Positions 43,901 to 56,310 are shown, counted from the stretch's first letter. The stretch: 64,000 nt of DNA from Metamycoplasma sp051549855 (GCF_051549855.1 NZ_CP196080.1:248001-312000), one strand, 5' to 3'. Numbers and translations are program-made. Notes: generated by a model not told the origin, from the sequence alone.

Positions 43901-46900
43901 GGAATAACAGAAAGTAATCTTTTAGCAACTTGTTCAAAGTATTGTTTTCAAGTCGCTTGTTGTTCATCATTTAGTTTTAATTCTTTGATTATTAATTCGT
44001 TTACTAAATCTATTCAAGCTTGTTGATTTTGTTCTGTAGTTAAACTTTGTGATAATGATTTTTTGACTAAATTAATGACCTTGTCAACATTGTCTTTTAC
44101 TAATTGATTAACAAAATCTTTTGTTGATGTTACATTTTCGTAACGATTTGAAGCAATAACACTTGTAACAAATGAGCTTACTAGTTCGTTAAAATCTGGA
44201 TCACTAACGAAATTAATGCTTAATTGCTTAATTAATGTAATTTGATCTTCAGTTAAAGCATCTTTAATTTGTTTGATGTCAAATAAGTTATTTTCAACAA
44301 AATCTTTAATAGCAAAAGTTATAAACGAAGTCAAATTAGTTTTAATTTGTTCGTTTTCGAAGTTTACAGAATTAATAATTTTCTTGATAATTCCAATGTA
44401 TGGATCTGTGTTTTGACTGCTTTGTTGTTGTTTTTCATCACTTGCTTCTTGATTTTGTGATTGTTCGTTAGTTTTTTCGCTTAACACTAAATCCAGAACC
44501 GGTTTTTTGATTGCCAGTCAAATTCTAGTTAAACGAGCTACATTTTCGTTAGTGAAAAGAGCATTAACTAGCAAGTTAATGTCGTGTTTATTTAATAATG
44601 TTTCAACTGTTAAGCCTTCGAATAAATTAGCTCAGGTAATTGAATTTAAATCATTAATATCTTTTTGATCTAGTTTATTGAAATTATCAAGTACTTGATT
44701 TTTTAAACTTTGGTAAACATCTAATGTATTAGCCTTAGAAATAACTTGCGAAAGAATTTCTTTGATATCGGTAGTTACTTCTTTGTTTAATGAGTCGATT
44801 TTTAACTCTTTTTTCATCAAATCAGTGATTTTGTCAATAACAAAATCTCTAATTACTCAAACATTGTTAATTTTTTGAACTAGTGAATCGATGTATGATG
44901 AAAGTTCTTCTCTGTTCTTGTTAACAAAGATAGTAATTAAATTAGCAAAGTTGTTAGCTTTGTTGACTTCTGAATTGTTAGCAGTTAAAGTTTGACTTAA
45001 AGCATCCTTTAGAATAGTCTTAGTTTGACTATCTTGTGCTAGTAAGTTTCAAATTTCCTGACTTTTTTGTTCGTCAATAGTTAGTAGAGAAGCGATTTTT
45101 TGAACAAAAAAGTCTTTAATTGAGTCATTATTTGAAAGTTTATCAACTAAACTATCCAAGTGATTTCTAGTGTCTTGACTATATTGCGAAGCAGTTAATT
45201 TTTTGTTAAATGCTTTAATTACTTTAAATATTGTTTCGCCATTGATTTGAATGTTAACTTCAACATTATCTGTGATTCCACTATTAACTTCAGCATTAGT
45301 TTCAGAATTCTTGTTTTCTTTCGGCACTAAAAGTTTGGCCACAGTATCGAAGTTATTGTCTAATACACGAACAATGGTGTTAATTTCTTTATCAGTTAGA
45401 AGATCAAGCAATTTATCAATGTTATCAATCAAAATAGTGTTAATTACACTTTTTACATTCAATAAATTACTTAAATTTGTATTTTGAAGTGAAACAACTA
45501 AATCATCACTTAGATTAATTGAGTTCAATAATTTGTCAAAAATACTTTTAGCTGTTGAACGAACGAAATCTTTTTGAGTAAGTTCAGCAAAAACTTTTTC
45601 AAGTAGTTTTTTGATAGTGTCAAAATCACTTTGTGTAGCTTGAATGTGTTGTTTTAAGTAATTTACAATGAAATCAGCTACTGATGAAGCAATGCTTTGA
45701 GTATTTTCAGAATCATTTAGTAAAGTACTTAAAACATTGTTTAATAGTTTATCAATTGCTTCAGTGATTTTGACTGTTGCATAGTCTTTGTATCAATTGT
45801 GTGGACTAGCTTGTGCTCTTTTGATTGATTCTTCATTGAATAAAGAAGCAAAAATTTGTTCAAGTGCTTCTTTGACTAATGTGTCAAATTTTTCTTCGAC
45901 TACATAACCTAAACGGTTCATGATGTTTTGCAATTGTTGTCTTAAACTATCTTCTAGTTGTAATGAACTTAGATCGATATTTTTGATCAAACTAATTAAT
46001 TTGTCTTTAAGTTTTAAATTATCGAATACAACATTGTAGAATTTAGGGCTTTGCACGATTGGTTGCAATGCTAATAGTCATTTGTCTAATTTAACATTAA
46101 CAAAATCGTTGTTGTTATTATCTTTTGCAAAAATTACACCAAAAAACTTGTTAATTAGTTCGATTGTATTAACTTTGAAAATACTATTAATGTTTTTAGC
46201 GAGTTCTTCAAAAAAGTCAGCTGGAGTTTTGTTTTGAATTTCAGTTTGTGTTACTTTTTGAATTAATTCTTTAAATAAAACAGTATTTGGTAAATTTTGA
46301 AGAACAGCTGCAATATTTTGTTGCAACAAGGTTTTTTGTTGTCCTGATAATTCAATGTCAAAATAAACTTCTAAAGCGTTATAGAAAAGATCTAAACCTT
46401 TTTGTTTTGATTGTGAGTCCTGGTTAATTACTTCTGCTAGAGCTGAAAGTACTTTTTCTGGTTTCAATAAATCGATATTTTTTACTAAGTTAGCCAGAAT
46501 TTCTTCAAATGTAGCACCTTTGAATTTAGCGACATTATCAATAAAATTATTGAAAATTTCTACTAATGCATCACTAAATTTAGAACTGCTAAAAATATCG
46601 TTTAATAACGCTGAAACTCATTCATTTATTGCTTCTCTTAGTCCACCTTGATTTAGATAACGTAAATTAAGTCCGTTAACTAGGTTGTTTTTATCTAAGA
46701 AGGCATAAACTTTATTAACTAAATTCCCTTGTGCATAGGCACTTAAAAATTGTGGAATTAAGTCAGATCTTAAAACGTTTGATTCAACTAATAATTTGAA
46801 AATATCTTTTAGGATTTGTTTTAGATTTTCATTAGTTACTAGCTGTTCATTATTAATCAAGATTACTGCTAATTTTTTGATTTCTTCGACACTAATTTGA

Positions 46901-49311
46901 CTTTGTCCTAAGTCAGTGAATGAAATATCAGTAATCAAGTTACTGTTAACGAATGATTCAAGAATATCTTTTAGACCTGCTGCATATTTTTCATCATTAC
47001 CTATTTGGTTAATAAAATCTAAAATAACTTCAGCATTTTCATTACCTTTATATGGTTTTAAAATTGCACCATAAATGCTTTGAAGCATAAAGTTTTTGAA
47101 GTTAAAGTTGTTGTTTTCAATGCTTTTTATAAAGTTAGAAATGATTAAATCTAGCATTCCATCTAAATATGGTTTGCTTGGAATAACTTTTAAACTTTGA
47201 ACTGCAAAGTGGGCAATATTGGCCTTTTGTTCATCACTATATTTTGTTGCAAAAGTATTTTCTAATTGATTAATTACAACGTTTGAAACATACTTTTCAA
47301 ATGAACTATTGTTAGCTAAAAAGTCGATAAGTGTAGCAATAACTTTACGAATCTCTGCGCCGTGGTGCTCGTAAACTTTGCTTAATAAGTCGGTCATTGA
47401 GTATGAAGAAGCAAAATAAAAATCATAATTATCAATAAAATCATCTAAAACTGCTGAAGCCGCAGAAGAAATAGAATTATTGATTTTTTCATCATTTAAA
47501 ATTGCATTAACAACATCTTTGTGATCTTTATCGATTAGTTCTAAGACAATTTTGCTTGTTAATAAATCTTTAACGATTGCATTTTGTAATGATTTGAAGT
47601 AATTTTTATCTTCCTCATTTTTAACTACATCAGACTTGTAAATCGATTTTAAGGTTGCAAAAATTAGTGGCAAATTGAAAATGTTTTTTTCAAAAACGTT
47701 TTGAATTTCATTAACTGAAATGTTTTCAATTTGTTTTTCACTGATTAATTTGTCTAAATCAGCTTGTAAATTAGCAAAAAGCTTATCGATATATTTTGAT
47801 TCAACAAATGCATCAATTAATTTTGGCATAAATGAAGATTGCTTGTTGTCGGCAATCAACTTAGCAAAAAATGCTTTAATATTTGGCATTTGATCATAGT
47901 CAACACCAATATTTTTAAACATTCGTTTTAGTAAAGATTCAAAATTTTCTTTTTCAAATAATAAGGCCGAATCGCTAGTTCAGAATTTAATTAATTTTCC
48001 ATAATCAACAACTGGATTTTTTAATAAGAAATTGTAAATTGCTTTGTTATAAACAGTTTGTTCAAAGTCGTATCTAACATCGATAGAATCGGTGTTTTGC
48101 ACTCCTGAAGCACTCAATTTCAACACAATTCTTTTTAGTTCTATATTGCTTTTGGCAAATTTTAGACTTTGTTTAAAACTGTTTGCATCACTATCTAGAT
48201 AATTTTTATCAGCTACTATTTGACCGTTTTCTTCATCTTGAGTTAGTGACATTTTCAAGAAGATATCTTGTGCCATTTTTTTGTATCCAGCAATATCTGG
48301 GTGAATGTCAAAAATATTACTTGATAACAAGTTAGCGTTTTTTAGTCAGTAAATTTTGTCAAAAGTATTGATGTATTGAACATTAGTATTAGCTGCTGTT
48401 TGTTTAATTGCACCATTTAAGATATCTAATGCTTTTTCAGTCAAATCAGTAGTTAAAAGACTGAATTTTTTATCAATAAGTGGTGAAAGTCTTAAAAAAG
48501 GCATTGGATAAGAAATTAAATTAATTCTTAAATCCGGATTGATTGCTTTAAGTTTGGTAATTAATTTTGTGTAATTTTCAATGATGTTTTGGCTTGTTTG
48601 TTGAGCTTGTGAAATAAAATCATCATAATATTTTTTGATTAATTCAGAATTATTTGTTTCATCAAAACTTAACGTTGAAAGAATACTGAATAAGTCAACT
48701 TGGTTAATGAAATCATTTGCCCCAAGTGAAATAGTCATCAAATTAGCATTCTTAATTTGTTGCTGTAAAATACCAAACTCATTGTTAGCTTGTTCAAAAT
48801 TATTGAATAAATATTGCAATCTTTTTTGTCCTTGGATAGTGATTGGATTATTGCTGTCACTATCAATATTTAAGTCAAATTTCAAGTTCGAAGTAGCTTT
48901 TTGCTTTTCATTTTCGCTTGCAGATTGTGGGTCTAAAAGATATAGTCAATCCGTGATTGTTGTTCCTGACAAACCGAAATTATAAAAGCTTTCAAGGCGA
49001 TTAGGATTGGTTTCACGAATTGCATTGGCAATAAAAGAAGAATAAGACATTCCTTGTACTTCGTTGTTTTCACTATCGTAATATCCACCTTGATCAAATC
49101 CTAGTTTAACATTAAAACCAGCTGCAATAGAGTCTCCTAAAGCAGCGTATTTGATATTTCCACTAATAGCATAACTATTTTCCACTACTGGTGGTTTAGG
49201 TTCTTCTTTTGAGTTTTTCTTTGTCAATAAAATCGATGTAGGAATTGTTGCTCCTAATAGTGCTAAAAGCCCTAATGAAGCAGCAACAGCAATTTTTCTT
49301 TTCTTTTGCAT
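34945..49311 (-). CDS. Giant (4,788-aa) surface protein with N-terminal SGNH/GDSL hydrolase domain
   Basis: One continuous frame of 14,367 nt; every interrupting stop is TGA(Trp). I found no TAA or TAG in this frame in any stretch I read. Residues ~7-30 are a signal anchor (KIAVAASLGLLALLGATIPT). The hydrolase domain (~50-360) has block I ALGDSIAAG with Ser61, block III SLGAND (Asn199), and block V FDIHPDIAGY with Asp335 and His337. So an esterase/lipase-type triad is complete. The other ~4,400 residues are helical, with conserved ~570-aa tandem units and Q/S/T/E linkers. There is no C-terminal membrane helix. AGGAG precedes the ATG and ktrB ends only 19 nt upstream, so they may be co-transcribed. 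An ecto-lipase/esterase on a long stalk is inferred. Confidence 0.88.
38500..43575 (-). repeat. Three diverged ~1.7-kb tandem units inside the giant SGNH gene
   Basis: Each unit opens with W-K-(D/S)-hydrophobic-VVK-x-x-K-x-L-x-NSV (near 43550, 41850 and 40115) and carries FDA(I/L)VNKA (near 43281, 41578 and 39826). A Q/S/T-rich linker, then (L/I)-x-W-x-hydrophobic-x-K/L-A-F/L-x-x-S-(L/M)-P, and a later T-Q-E-Q-K-like segment complete it. Anchor spacing is 1,703 and 1,752 bp. Protein identity is clear at the anchors but the DNA has diverged, so the duplications are old. Partial similarity extends towards 44,500 and 38,000. Confidence 0.6.
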
Positions 49312-49330
49312 ACTAATCTCCTATTCCAAG

Positions 49331-50944
49331 TTATCCAATTGAAATATCCTCATAAATGTATTGAATTCTTGAACTATAGTGTTTTTGTCTTCCTCATATT
49401 AGAATTGTTGAACTAATTCCAATCCGTCCAATAAACATCAATAGAATCAGTGTTATTTTTGAATAAATATTAAGGTTGGCTGATAGTCCAGTTGATATTC
49501 CGGAGCTACCGAAAGCTGATAAAGTTTCAAAAAATACTAAAACGAAATTAAATTTCTTTTGTGAACCGTCATAATCTTTTCATGATTCATTTGTTAGTCC
49601 GTTTGCTGAAGTTGTGACTACTAACATACCAATAAATACTAAAACTAACCCGATTACAAAAACATTAATTGCTTTGATAAGGGTTTCTTTTCCGATCTGA
49701 CGTCGGAAAGTAACAATATTTTTTCTTCCCCGAATAACACTAAAAATACTCAAAAATAGTATTGCAATAGTGATATTACTTACCCCTCCGGCTGTTGATG
49801 AAGGAGCAAACCCAATAAACATTAAAATTCCGTGTAAAACTAAGGTTGGTTGGGTCAAAACATAAAAATCAATAGTTGAAAATCCAGCGCTCCGAGTTGC
49901 CATTGTATTGAAGAAAATAGCTAGGCTTTTGTTAGCTGTTGAACCATATTGTTCTTGTTTTCAGAATGCCATGCGACTGGATGCCGTTGTTTCTAAAGCA
50001 AAAGTCAAGGCAATAGCAACTACTGAAATGATTAATCATGTTGTGATATTCAGTTTTGTAAATAAAGTGATACGGTAACGCTTTTTGGTGGCTAGTGATT
50101 CTAATTTACGATAGATGTCATAAATAGTAGGAAAACCAACTCCCCCAATAATGAATAAAATTAGTAAAATGATTTGAATTCCGTATCCTGTGTAATAAAC
50201 TTGTAAAGATTTACCACCTAAAATGTCTAATCCAGCATTATTAACTGCACTGATTGAGTGAAAAACAGCATACCGTAGCGACATTTCGATATTACCCTTA
50301 GGGTCGAACTTACCACTTACTATCGGATCAAAACTACTTACTCGATCAAATTTATGATGTGCTTTTCAGTCTTGTACTCAAGCTTTATCATCATAAAAAC
50401 CATCATTTGAAAAGTAAAAATATAAAAATAAAACAATCGAACTAATGATAATTGTGATAAATAAGGTGGTCACACTAACTTTAACTAGTCTTTTTGTATC
50501 ACCAATGACGGCCGTTCCTCTTTCAAATTGAGTTAGAGAGACATCATGGTTAGTACTTTTTCATCCAAAGTGTCTTATTACCAAGTTGAAGAAATAAAGC
50601 TTCAAGGTAAAAAAACCAAAACCTCCAATTAATATGCCAATTGCAATTATCGCTTGACCTAGGGCATTGAAATGTTCACTAATATTAACAGAACTTAGCC
50701 CGGTATCGCTAAATGCACTAGCGGCTAAAAATAAAGCATCACTATAAGAAAAATCTTTTTTTCCCATAGGTTGTCCGTTACTATCAAGATTTCAAGTAAT
50801 TTTCGAATACAAGAGAAAACTGATAATAAAGGTTATTAATAGGTAAATGAGAAAAATATGTTTGATACTTCCCATTCGCTTAAAGTAGTTAAAGAAATTA
50901 AATATCTTTTTGACTACTTTACCTTTGCTGGCTATTTTTTTCAT
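49331..50944 (-). CDS. ktrB: Potassium uptake protein, membrane subunit (KtrB/TrkH family)
   Basis: 537 aa, with TGA(Trp) codons. Pore-forming subunit for K+ (or Na+-coupled K+) import, with four membrane-pore-membrane repeats. Selectivity-filter-like segments are visible: SDTGLSS, NNAGLDILGG, TRSAGFSTID and GSSGISTGL, each with the conserved Gly. GGVGFPT and APSSTAGG also fit the family. The start at 50944 is followed by a basic cytoplasmic tail MKKIASKGKVVKKIF. No ribosome site; TATAGT lies 12 nt upstream. Its gating partner KtrA is encoded divergently at 51333. Downstream the giant SGNH gene follows after 19 nt. Confidence 0.93.
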
Positions 50945-51332
50945 ATTGAAAATTTTACTATAAATATCCGAAACTTAGTCTTTTAGTTTATTTACATAGT
51001 AAATAAAAAAATATTTTTTAGGTCTTTTCAAGGCAAAAAAAGGCAAAAAAAGGCTAATTTTTAGCTTCGAAACGTATTTTTTAACAAATTATCAGGATTG
51101 ATAAGCATCAATTATTTATTAATAAATAATTTGAAAGAGGATTTGTGTTTTTTGCCAATTAGGAACAAAAAAATTTTAAGTAAGTATACCAAAAATAAGG
51201 ATTAAAGGCTTTAAAAAATCTGTTTTTGGACTTTTAAGAAACTAAAATTGTGCTAAATTGCTTAACACAAATTAAAATATTTATAATAGTTAACGTAAAA
51301 ATTGCAATATTTTGCAAAAAACAGAGGTAAAA
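50945..51332. promoter_or_regulatory. Divergent ktrB/ktrA control region with long palindrome
   Basis: 388 bp without a gene. It contains a perfect 22-bp AT-only palindrome at 51110-51131. It also has a 10-bp direct repeat (AGGCAAAAAA twice plus AGGC, 51031-51054), and AT-rich promoter-like sites for both genes. A ribosome site (AGAGGT) precedes the ktrA ATG. Confidence 0.45.
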
Positions 51333-52025
51333 ATGAAAAAAAATAAGTCAAAAATTGTTGAAATTTGCATCATCGGAATGGGTCGTTATGGACAAAGTGT
51401 TGTCCAAAATTTAATTAAAACTTATGATAATAAATTACACCTAACCTTAATTGACGAAAGTGAAAAGAATTTAATTCCTTTCCGGGATGAAGTAAATAAA
51501 GTTTTTGTGGCAGATGCGGCCGATCCTAAAGCGCTAATGGCAATGGCAATTAACGACATTGAAACCGTTGTTGTTGCAACTGGAGATAACATTGAAATTG
51601 TGGCAGCGTTACAAGAAATTGGAATTAAAAACATCATTGCCAGAGCAAATTCAGTACGTCACTCACGGGTATTAAAGCAAATCGGAGTAAATGTCATTAT
51701 TAGTCCTGAAGAAGAAGCAGGAATTAAAACTGCTTTAATTGTTGCCAACCAATCGCTAATTTCATACTCGCAAGACTTAGAAGACGCTGGGGATGGCTTT
51801 GTGTTTGGTTCAGCCTACATTAAGAACCCAAAACTAGCTAAAAAAACCATTCGTGAACTAGATGTTCGTAGCAAAAATGCATCAATTGTGTTAATAAAAC
51901 GTGGACTTTCAAGCTTTTTACCTGAAGGGGACTTCGTCATCGAAGAAGGAGATTTAGTTACTGTAATTGCAAAATTGGAAGACATTATCAATATCATTGA
52001 CTGATTTTCAGAAGTGAAGAGCTAA
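51333..52025 (+). CDS. ktrA: Potassium uptake regulatory subunit (KtrA, RCK domain)
   Basis: 230 aa; one TGA(Trp) near the C terminus. Cytoplasmic ring-forming subunit that gates KtrB in response to bound nucleotide. RCK-N/TrkA-N domain: ICIIGMGRYGQSVVQNL with the Gly-rich dinucleotide loop, and acidic VADAADPKAL. The TrkA-C domain (~140-225) contains SFLPEGDFVIEEGDLVTVIA, the usual ending. The ATG at 51333 with AGAGGT ahead is preferred to an upstream TTG at 51312. In most bacteria ktrA and ktrB are in one operon; here they face away from each other. Confidence 0.92.
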
Positions 52026-52030
52026 GAGTG

Positions 52031-52054
52031 AACCGACTGCTTGTCGGTTTTTCT
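52031..52054 (+). terminator. Intrinsic terminator of ktrA
   Basis: AACCGAC (52031-52037), 5-nt loop, GTCGGTT (52043-52049), T-rich tail. Confidence 0.85.
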
Positions 52055-52126
52055 TTAATATTTTGGTAAAATATTACATAATACGTCAAATTGTAAAAAA
52101 TGATTGATTTTAAAACGAGGAGCAAT

Positions 52127-54778
52127 ATGAAAGATTACAAAGATACGTTGTTAATGCCTGAGACTGATTTCCCAATGAAAGCAGACTTGGCTAACAAAGA
52201 AAAAAGTTACCGTTTACAATGAGAACAAGATAAGTTGTATCGTCAAATTTTAGCTAAAAATAAGAGCTTGCCAAGTTTCGTGTTACATGATGGACCACCT
52301 TATGCAAATGGCCACATTCACACCGGACACGCAATGAATAAAGTGCTTAAAGACATCATTGTTCGTCAAAAAAATATGGCCGGATTTTATTCTCCTTTTG
52401 TTGCTGGTTGAGATACTCACGGTTTACCAATTGAACACAAAATGCTTTCTGAAGCTAAGAAAAATAAAAATGATTTCAGTGTTGTAGAACTAAGAAAAGC
52501 TTGTGCCGAATATGCACTAAGCCAAATTGAATTACAAAAAGAAGAATTCAAACAATTATCACTGCTTACAGATTTTGAAACCATTTATAAAACCTTAGAT
52601 AAAAAAATGGAAGCGGATCAATTGCGTTTATTACAAAAAATGATTAATCGCGGATTAATTTACAAAGATTTAAAGCCAGTTTACTGATCGCCTTCGAGTC
52701 AAAGTGCTTTAGCTGAAGCAGAAGTTGAATATGCTGACCATATCTCTCCATCAATGTATGTTGCTTTCAAAATTGTTGAAGGAAATGAAGTCTTAGCCAA
52801 AGACGATAACGTTGTAATTTGAACAACTACTCCTTGAACTCTAATTGCCAATAGTGGGGTAGCAGTAAGTAAAGAATTCGATTATGTTAAGGTTAGTGCT
52901 AATAATCAAAATTACATTGTTGCAAAAGAGTTGCTTGAGTCTTTAGTCGAAATTTTTAAGTGAGAAAATTATCAAGTTTTAGACACATTTAAAGGACAAA
53001 AACTTTTAGATGCTAAGTACCTTTCGCCAGTGAATGACTTAGTTTGTCCAATTGTTGAAGGTCACCACGTAACATTGGACGGTGGGACAGGTTTAGTGCA
53101 TATGGCTCCACTTTTTGGTGAAGATGACTTTTTAATTGGGAAAAAGAACAATTTAGCAATGATTATGCATGTTGAAGACGATGGTTCGTTAAATAATAAA
53201 GCAGGTCAATTTGCTAACTTATTCTATGATGATGCTAATCCAAAAGTGGGAGCACTTCTAACAGAAAAAGGTTTACTACTTGCGTTCAAGAAAATTAAAC
53301 ACTCATACCCACACGATTGAAGAACACACTTGCCAATAATGTACCGTGCAACACCACAATGATTCGTATCTTTAAAACCAATCAAAAAAGAAATAATGGA
53401 TGCTATTCAAAATGTCCAAACTTTCAATGATTGAAGCAAAAAAAGATTGTCACTAATGCTAGAAGCAAGAGAAAGTTGAACTATTTCAAGACAAAGATCT
53501 TGAGGAGTCCCAATTACTGTTTTCTATGACAAAAATAAAGAACCAGTATTCAACGATGAAATTATGGATCACATTATTGCGTTGGTTGAAAAACATGGAA
53601 CAGATATTTGATATGAACTAAGTGCGGATGAATTATTACCAGAAAAATTCCGTAATTTAGGCTACACCAAAGAAAATGACATTATGGACGTTTGATTTGA
53701 CTCAGGTTCAACTTCAATTGGTCTGGATGTAGAAGGGATTAAGGCACCTTTTGATTTATATCTTGAAGGTAGCGACCAATATCGTGGATGATTTAACTCT
53801 AGTCTAATCAACTCAATTGCTTGAAGAGATACAGCACCTTATAAACAATTAGTATCACATGGTTTCTTACTAGATGGTAAGGGTGAGAAAATGTCAAAAT
53901 CAAAGGGAAATATCATCAAACCTTTGGACATCGTTTCAAAATACGGAGCAGACATTTTAAGACTTTGAGTTGCAAATAGTGAATACACTTCTGATATTTC
54001 AATTAATGACAAAATTCTTGACCAAAATGTTGAAATTTACCGTAAATTAAGAAATACATTTAAGTTTATGTTGGGAGCAATTAGTGATTATGAGTTCCAC
54101 GAAACTAAACTTGAATCAATCCATGTTTTAATCGATGAAAGAAGAAAAAACCTTGAGGCTAAAATTGTTGAAAATTACGAAAATTATCGCTTCATTAACG
54201 TAATCAAGGATATCAACAATTTCGTTATTGATCTAAGTTCTTACTATATTTCAATTTCGAAAGATAGTTTATATGCAGATGCTAAAAATAATGCAAATCG
54301 TTTACAAATTCAATACAACTTCTACAAAATCATTGAAACATTAATTACTGCCTTGGCGCCAATATTGCCAACTACAACCGAAGAAATTTATAAATATTTC
54401 AAACACCAAAATAAAAAATCTTCAGTTCACTTGCTTGACTTTTTCAAAGCTAAATCACTTGATTTTACAATCGAAAATCAATGAAAAGAATTCTTTGAAC
54501 TAAAGGATGAAGTTTACAGACTAATTGAAAATGCTATTAAAAACCAAGAATTCAAGAGAGTGAATGAAGCTTACGTAACAATTAAAACTGACAGTGAATT
54601 TATCAAGTCTTTAGATTTAGTTTCTCTATTGATGGTAGCTAAAGTAGATTTTGCTAACGAAACAAAAGTACAACCATTAAAAGATAGTATCAAGTGTCAG
54701 AGATGTTGAAACCATTTTGAATCTAGTGAAATCAAAGATGATTTATGTTCAAGATGTGAGGAGGTCATCAATGCTTAA
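52127..54778 (+). CDS. ileS: Isoleucyl-tRNA synthetase
   Basis: 883 aa with many TGA(Trp) codons. Charges tRNA-Ile; class I enzyme. PYANGHIHTGHA (residues 59-69) is the HIGH motif and KMSKS lies at 588-592 (GKGEKMSKSKGN). The editing domain (~180-390) includes WTTTPWTLIANSG. The C-terminal zinc finger has two Cys pairs (CQRCW and CSRC), present in bacterial-type enzymes. Start at ATG 52127 with GAGGAG. Only 101 nt separate it from ktrA, so there is no room for a T-box leader. The 3' end overlaps lspA by 8 nt, giving an ileS-lspA-efp unit. Confidence 0.97.
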
Positions 54779-55388
54779 TAATGCTAAAAAATGACTAAAA
54801 AAGGCAGCTCATGATATTGCTGCTCACTACAAAAAAATCACTTTTTACACATTTCTTGTAAACACAACTATCTTTTTTGCTGTTTTTGGATTAATGCTGG
54901 TTATTGACTTAGCAACTAAATATTCAATCTATAATAAAAACGATGCCACCTTGGCAGTTGACTATGGAAGATTATGAGGCCTAAGACATGTTCTTAATCC
55001 TGGAACAACCTTCTTTGGTTCTTCACTTTCATATGGATTTTTACATTTTTTGAGTATCGTAATAGTTTTATTAAGTTATGGTATTACGGTATCAATAACA
55101 AACAAAAGAAATTTAGCGATTATTATTGGACTAGCAAGTATTAGTGCTGGTGCAGTAGGAAATATGGCTGACAGAATTAACTACGATGGAGTAAGAGATA
55201 TCTTTATCGTTCCTTGAGCTAGTCACGGAGTATTCAACTGAGCAGACTTAAGCTTAGTGTGTGGAGCAATTTTCACATCATTATACGTTGTTATTTCAAA
55301 CATTGTTTTTTGAGTTTTAGACTCTAAAAAGCACCAAAATCAAAACCAATCAGCACACACTAGTGCACAACATCAACAATTAAAATAA
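54771..55388 (+). CDS. lspA: Lipoprotein signal peptidase (signal peptidase II)
   Basis: 205 aa with TGA(Trp) codons. Membrane aspartyl protease that removes signal peptides from prolipoproteins such as those at 11203 and 22237. Four membrane helices are seen. The two catalytic Asp regions are GNMADRINYDGVRDIF (Asp in VRD) and FNWADLSL (Asp in the last motif). The C terminus carries an unusual Gln/His/Asn/Ser-rich tail (KKHQNQNQSAHTSAQHQQ). Its ATG lies inside the ileS 3' end, with GAGGAGG upstream in ileS as ribosome site: translational coupling. ileS-lspA linkage is widespread in bacteria. Confidence 0.94.
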
Positions 55389-55403
55389 TCATAAGGAGAC
55401 AAT

Positions 55404-55967
55404 ATGTTAAATGTTAATGAATTTAAACCAGGAATCACATTTGAATTAGATGGTGATATTTATGTTGTTTTAGAATCACAACACTCAAAACAAGGGCGTG
55501 GACAAGCAACAGTTAAAGCAAAAGTTAAAAATCTACGTAGCGGTTCAACTACAATCAAATCATTCACCGGTGGAGATAAAGTTAAGCCTGCTAGAATTGA
55601 AAAATCTTCAATGGACTATCTATACAGCGATGGAGAAAACATTATTTTGATGGATCAAGAAACTTTCGAGCAAATTGAAATTCCAGTTGCTAAAGTTGAG
55701 TGAGAAATGAATTTCTTGAAACCTTCACTAAAAGTTTTAGTACGTAAATATGAAACAGAAGTCTTAGACATTGAATTGCCAGCTAACGTTGAATTGCAAG
55801 TTATCTCAGCACCTGAAGCTGTTAAAGGAAACACAGCAAATAACCCACAAAAGAAAGTTATTGTTGAAACTAACTTCGAAGTTGAAACTCCAATGTTCAT
55901 TAAAGAAGGAGAAACAATTTTAGTATCAACTGAATCAGGTAAATATGTTGGAAGAGCAAACAAATAA
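55404..55967 (+). CDS. efp: Translation elongation factor P
   Basis: 187 aa; one TGA(Trp). Binds between the P and E sites and relieves ribosomes stalled at polyproline. Three beta-barrel domains fit: KOW-like domain I (MLNVNEFKPGITFELDG ...), OB domain II (GDKVKPARIEKSSMDYLYSDG) and OB domain III (LPANVELQVISAPEAVKGN ... ESGKYVGRANK). The loop tip reads HSKQGRGQA, so Arg32 stands where many bacteria have a modified Lys. Strong AAGGAG; 15 nt after lspA, so the third gene of that operon. Confidence 0.96.
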
Positions 55968-55968
55968 A

Positions 55969-56268
55969 ATGAAAGAATGAATTAATGTTAATTCAGGCAT
56001 GAATGTAACTTATTCAGTTCACATCGATGTACTAAAAAAAGCCATTTGTGAGCAAAAACATGCAAATATTAACATTCTAGATGATTTTCAAATTAGTATT
56101 GATAACAACAAAAATAATGTTTCTTTCAAAATTAAATACAAAGTAAAGAAAAATGCTGATTTTGTTTTCGAAACTAAGAATCTAATCTTTTTTGTTGAAC
56201 AAAAAACATTCAGCTTAATCAATGTTAAACCTATTAATGTTAATTTAGAATATTGCGGAACATATTAA
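55969..56268 (+). CDS. Conserved-looking small protein downstream of efp
   Basis: 99 aa. The ATG at 55969 is 1 nt after the efp stop, so it is translationally coupled; codon 4 is TGA(Trp). The chain begins MKEWINVNSGMNVTYSVHI and alternates beta-type segments (FQISIDNNKNNVSFKIKYKV, LIFFVEQKTFSLINV). This pattern is reminiscent of small Asp23-like or mycoplasma-specific proteins, but I do not recognise a family with certainty. Cytoplasmic; no signal peptide or membrane helix. Followed by the operon terminator. Confidence 0.7.
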
Positions 56269-56277
56269 TTAAACACA

Positions 56278-56310
56278 AACCCCAGCCAGATGTTAGGCTA
56301 GGGTTTTTTT
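56278..56310 (+). terminator. Terminator of the ileS-lspA-efp operon
   Basis: AACCCCAGCC (56278-56287) pairs with GGCTAGGGTT (56296-56305) with one mismatch, then T-run. Confidence 0.85.

Noticed and set aside
35377..49311. A row of about twenty separate hypothetical proteins on the minus strand
   Set aside because: All pieces share one frame and are separated only by TGA. Under the mollicute code they are a single gene.
52026..52126. T-box leader in front of ileS
   Set aside because: The gap is 101 nt and is partly taken by the ktrA terminator; too short and without the T-box sequence.
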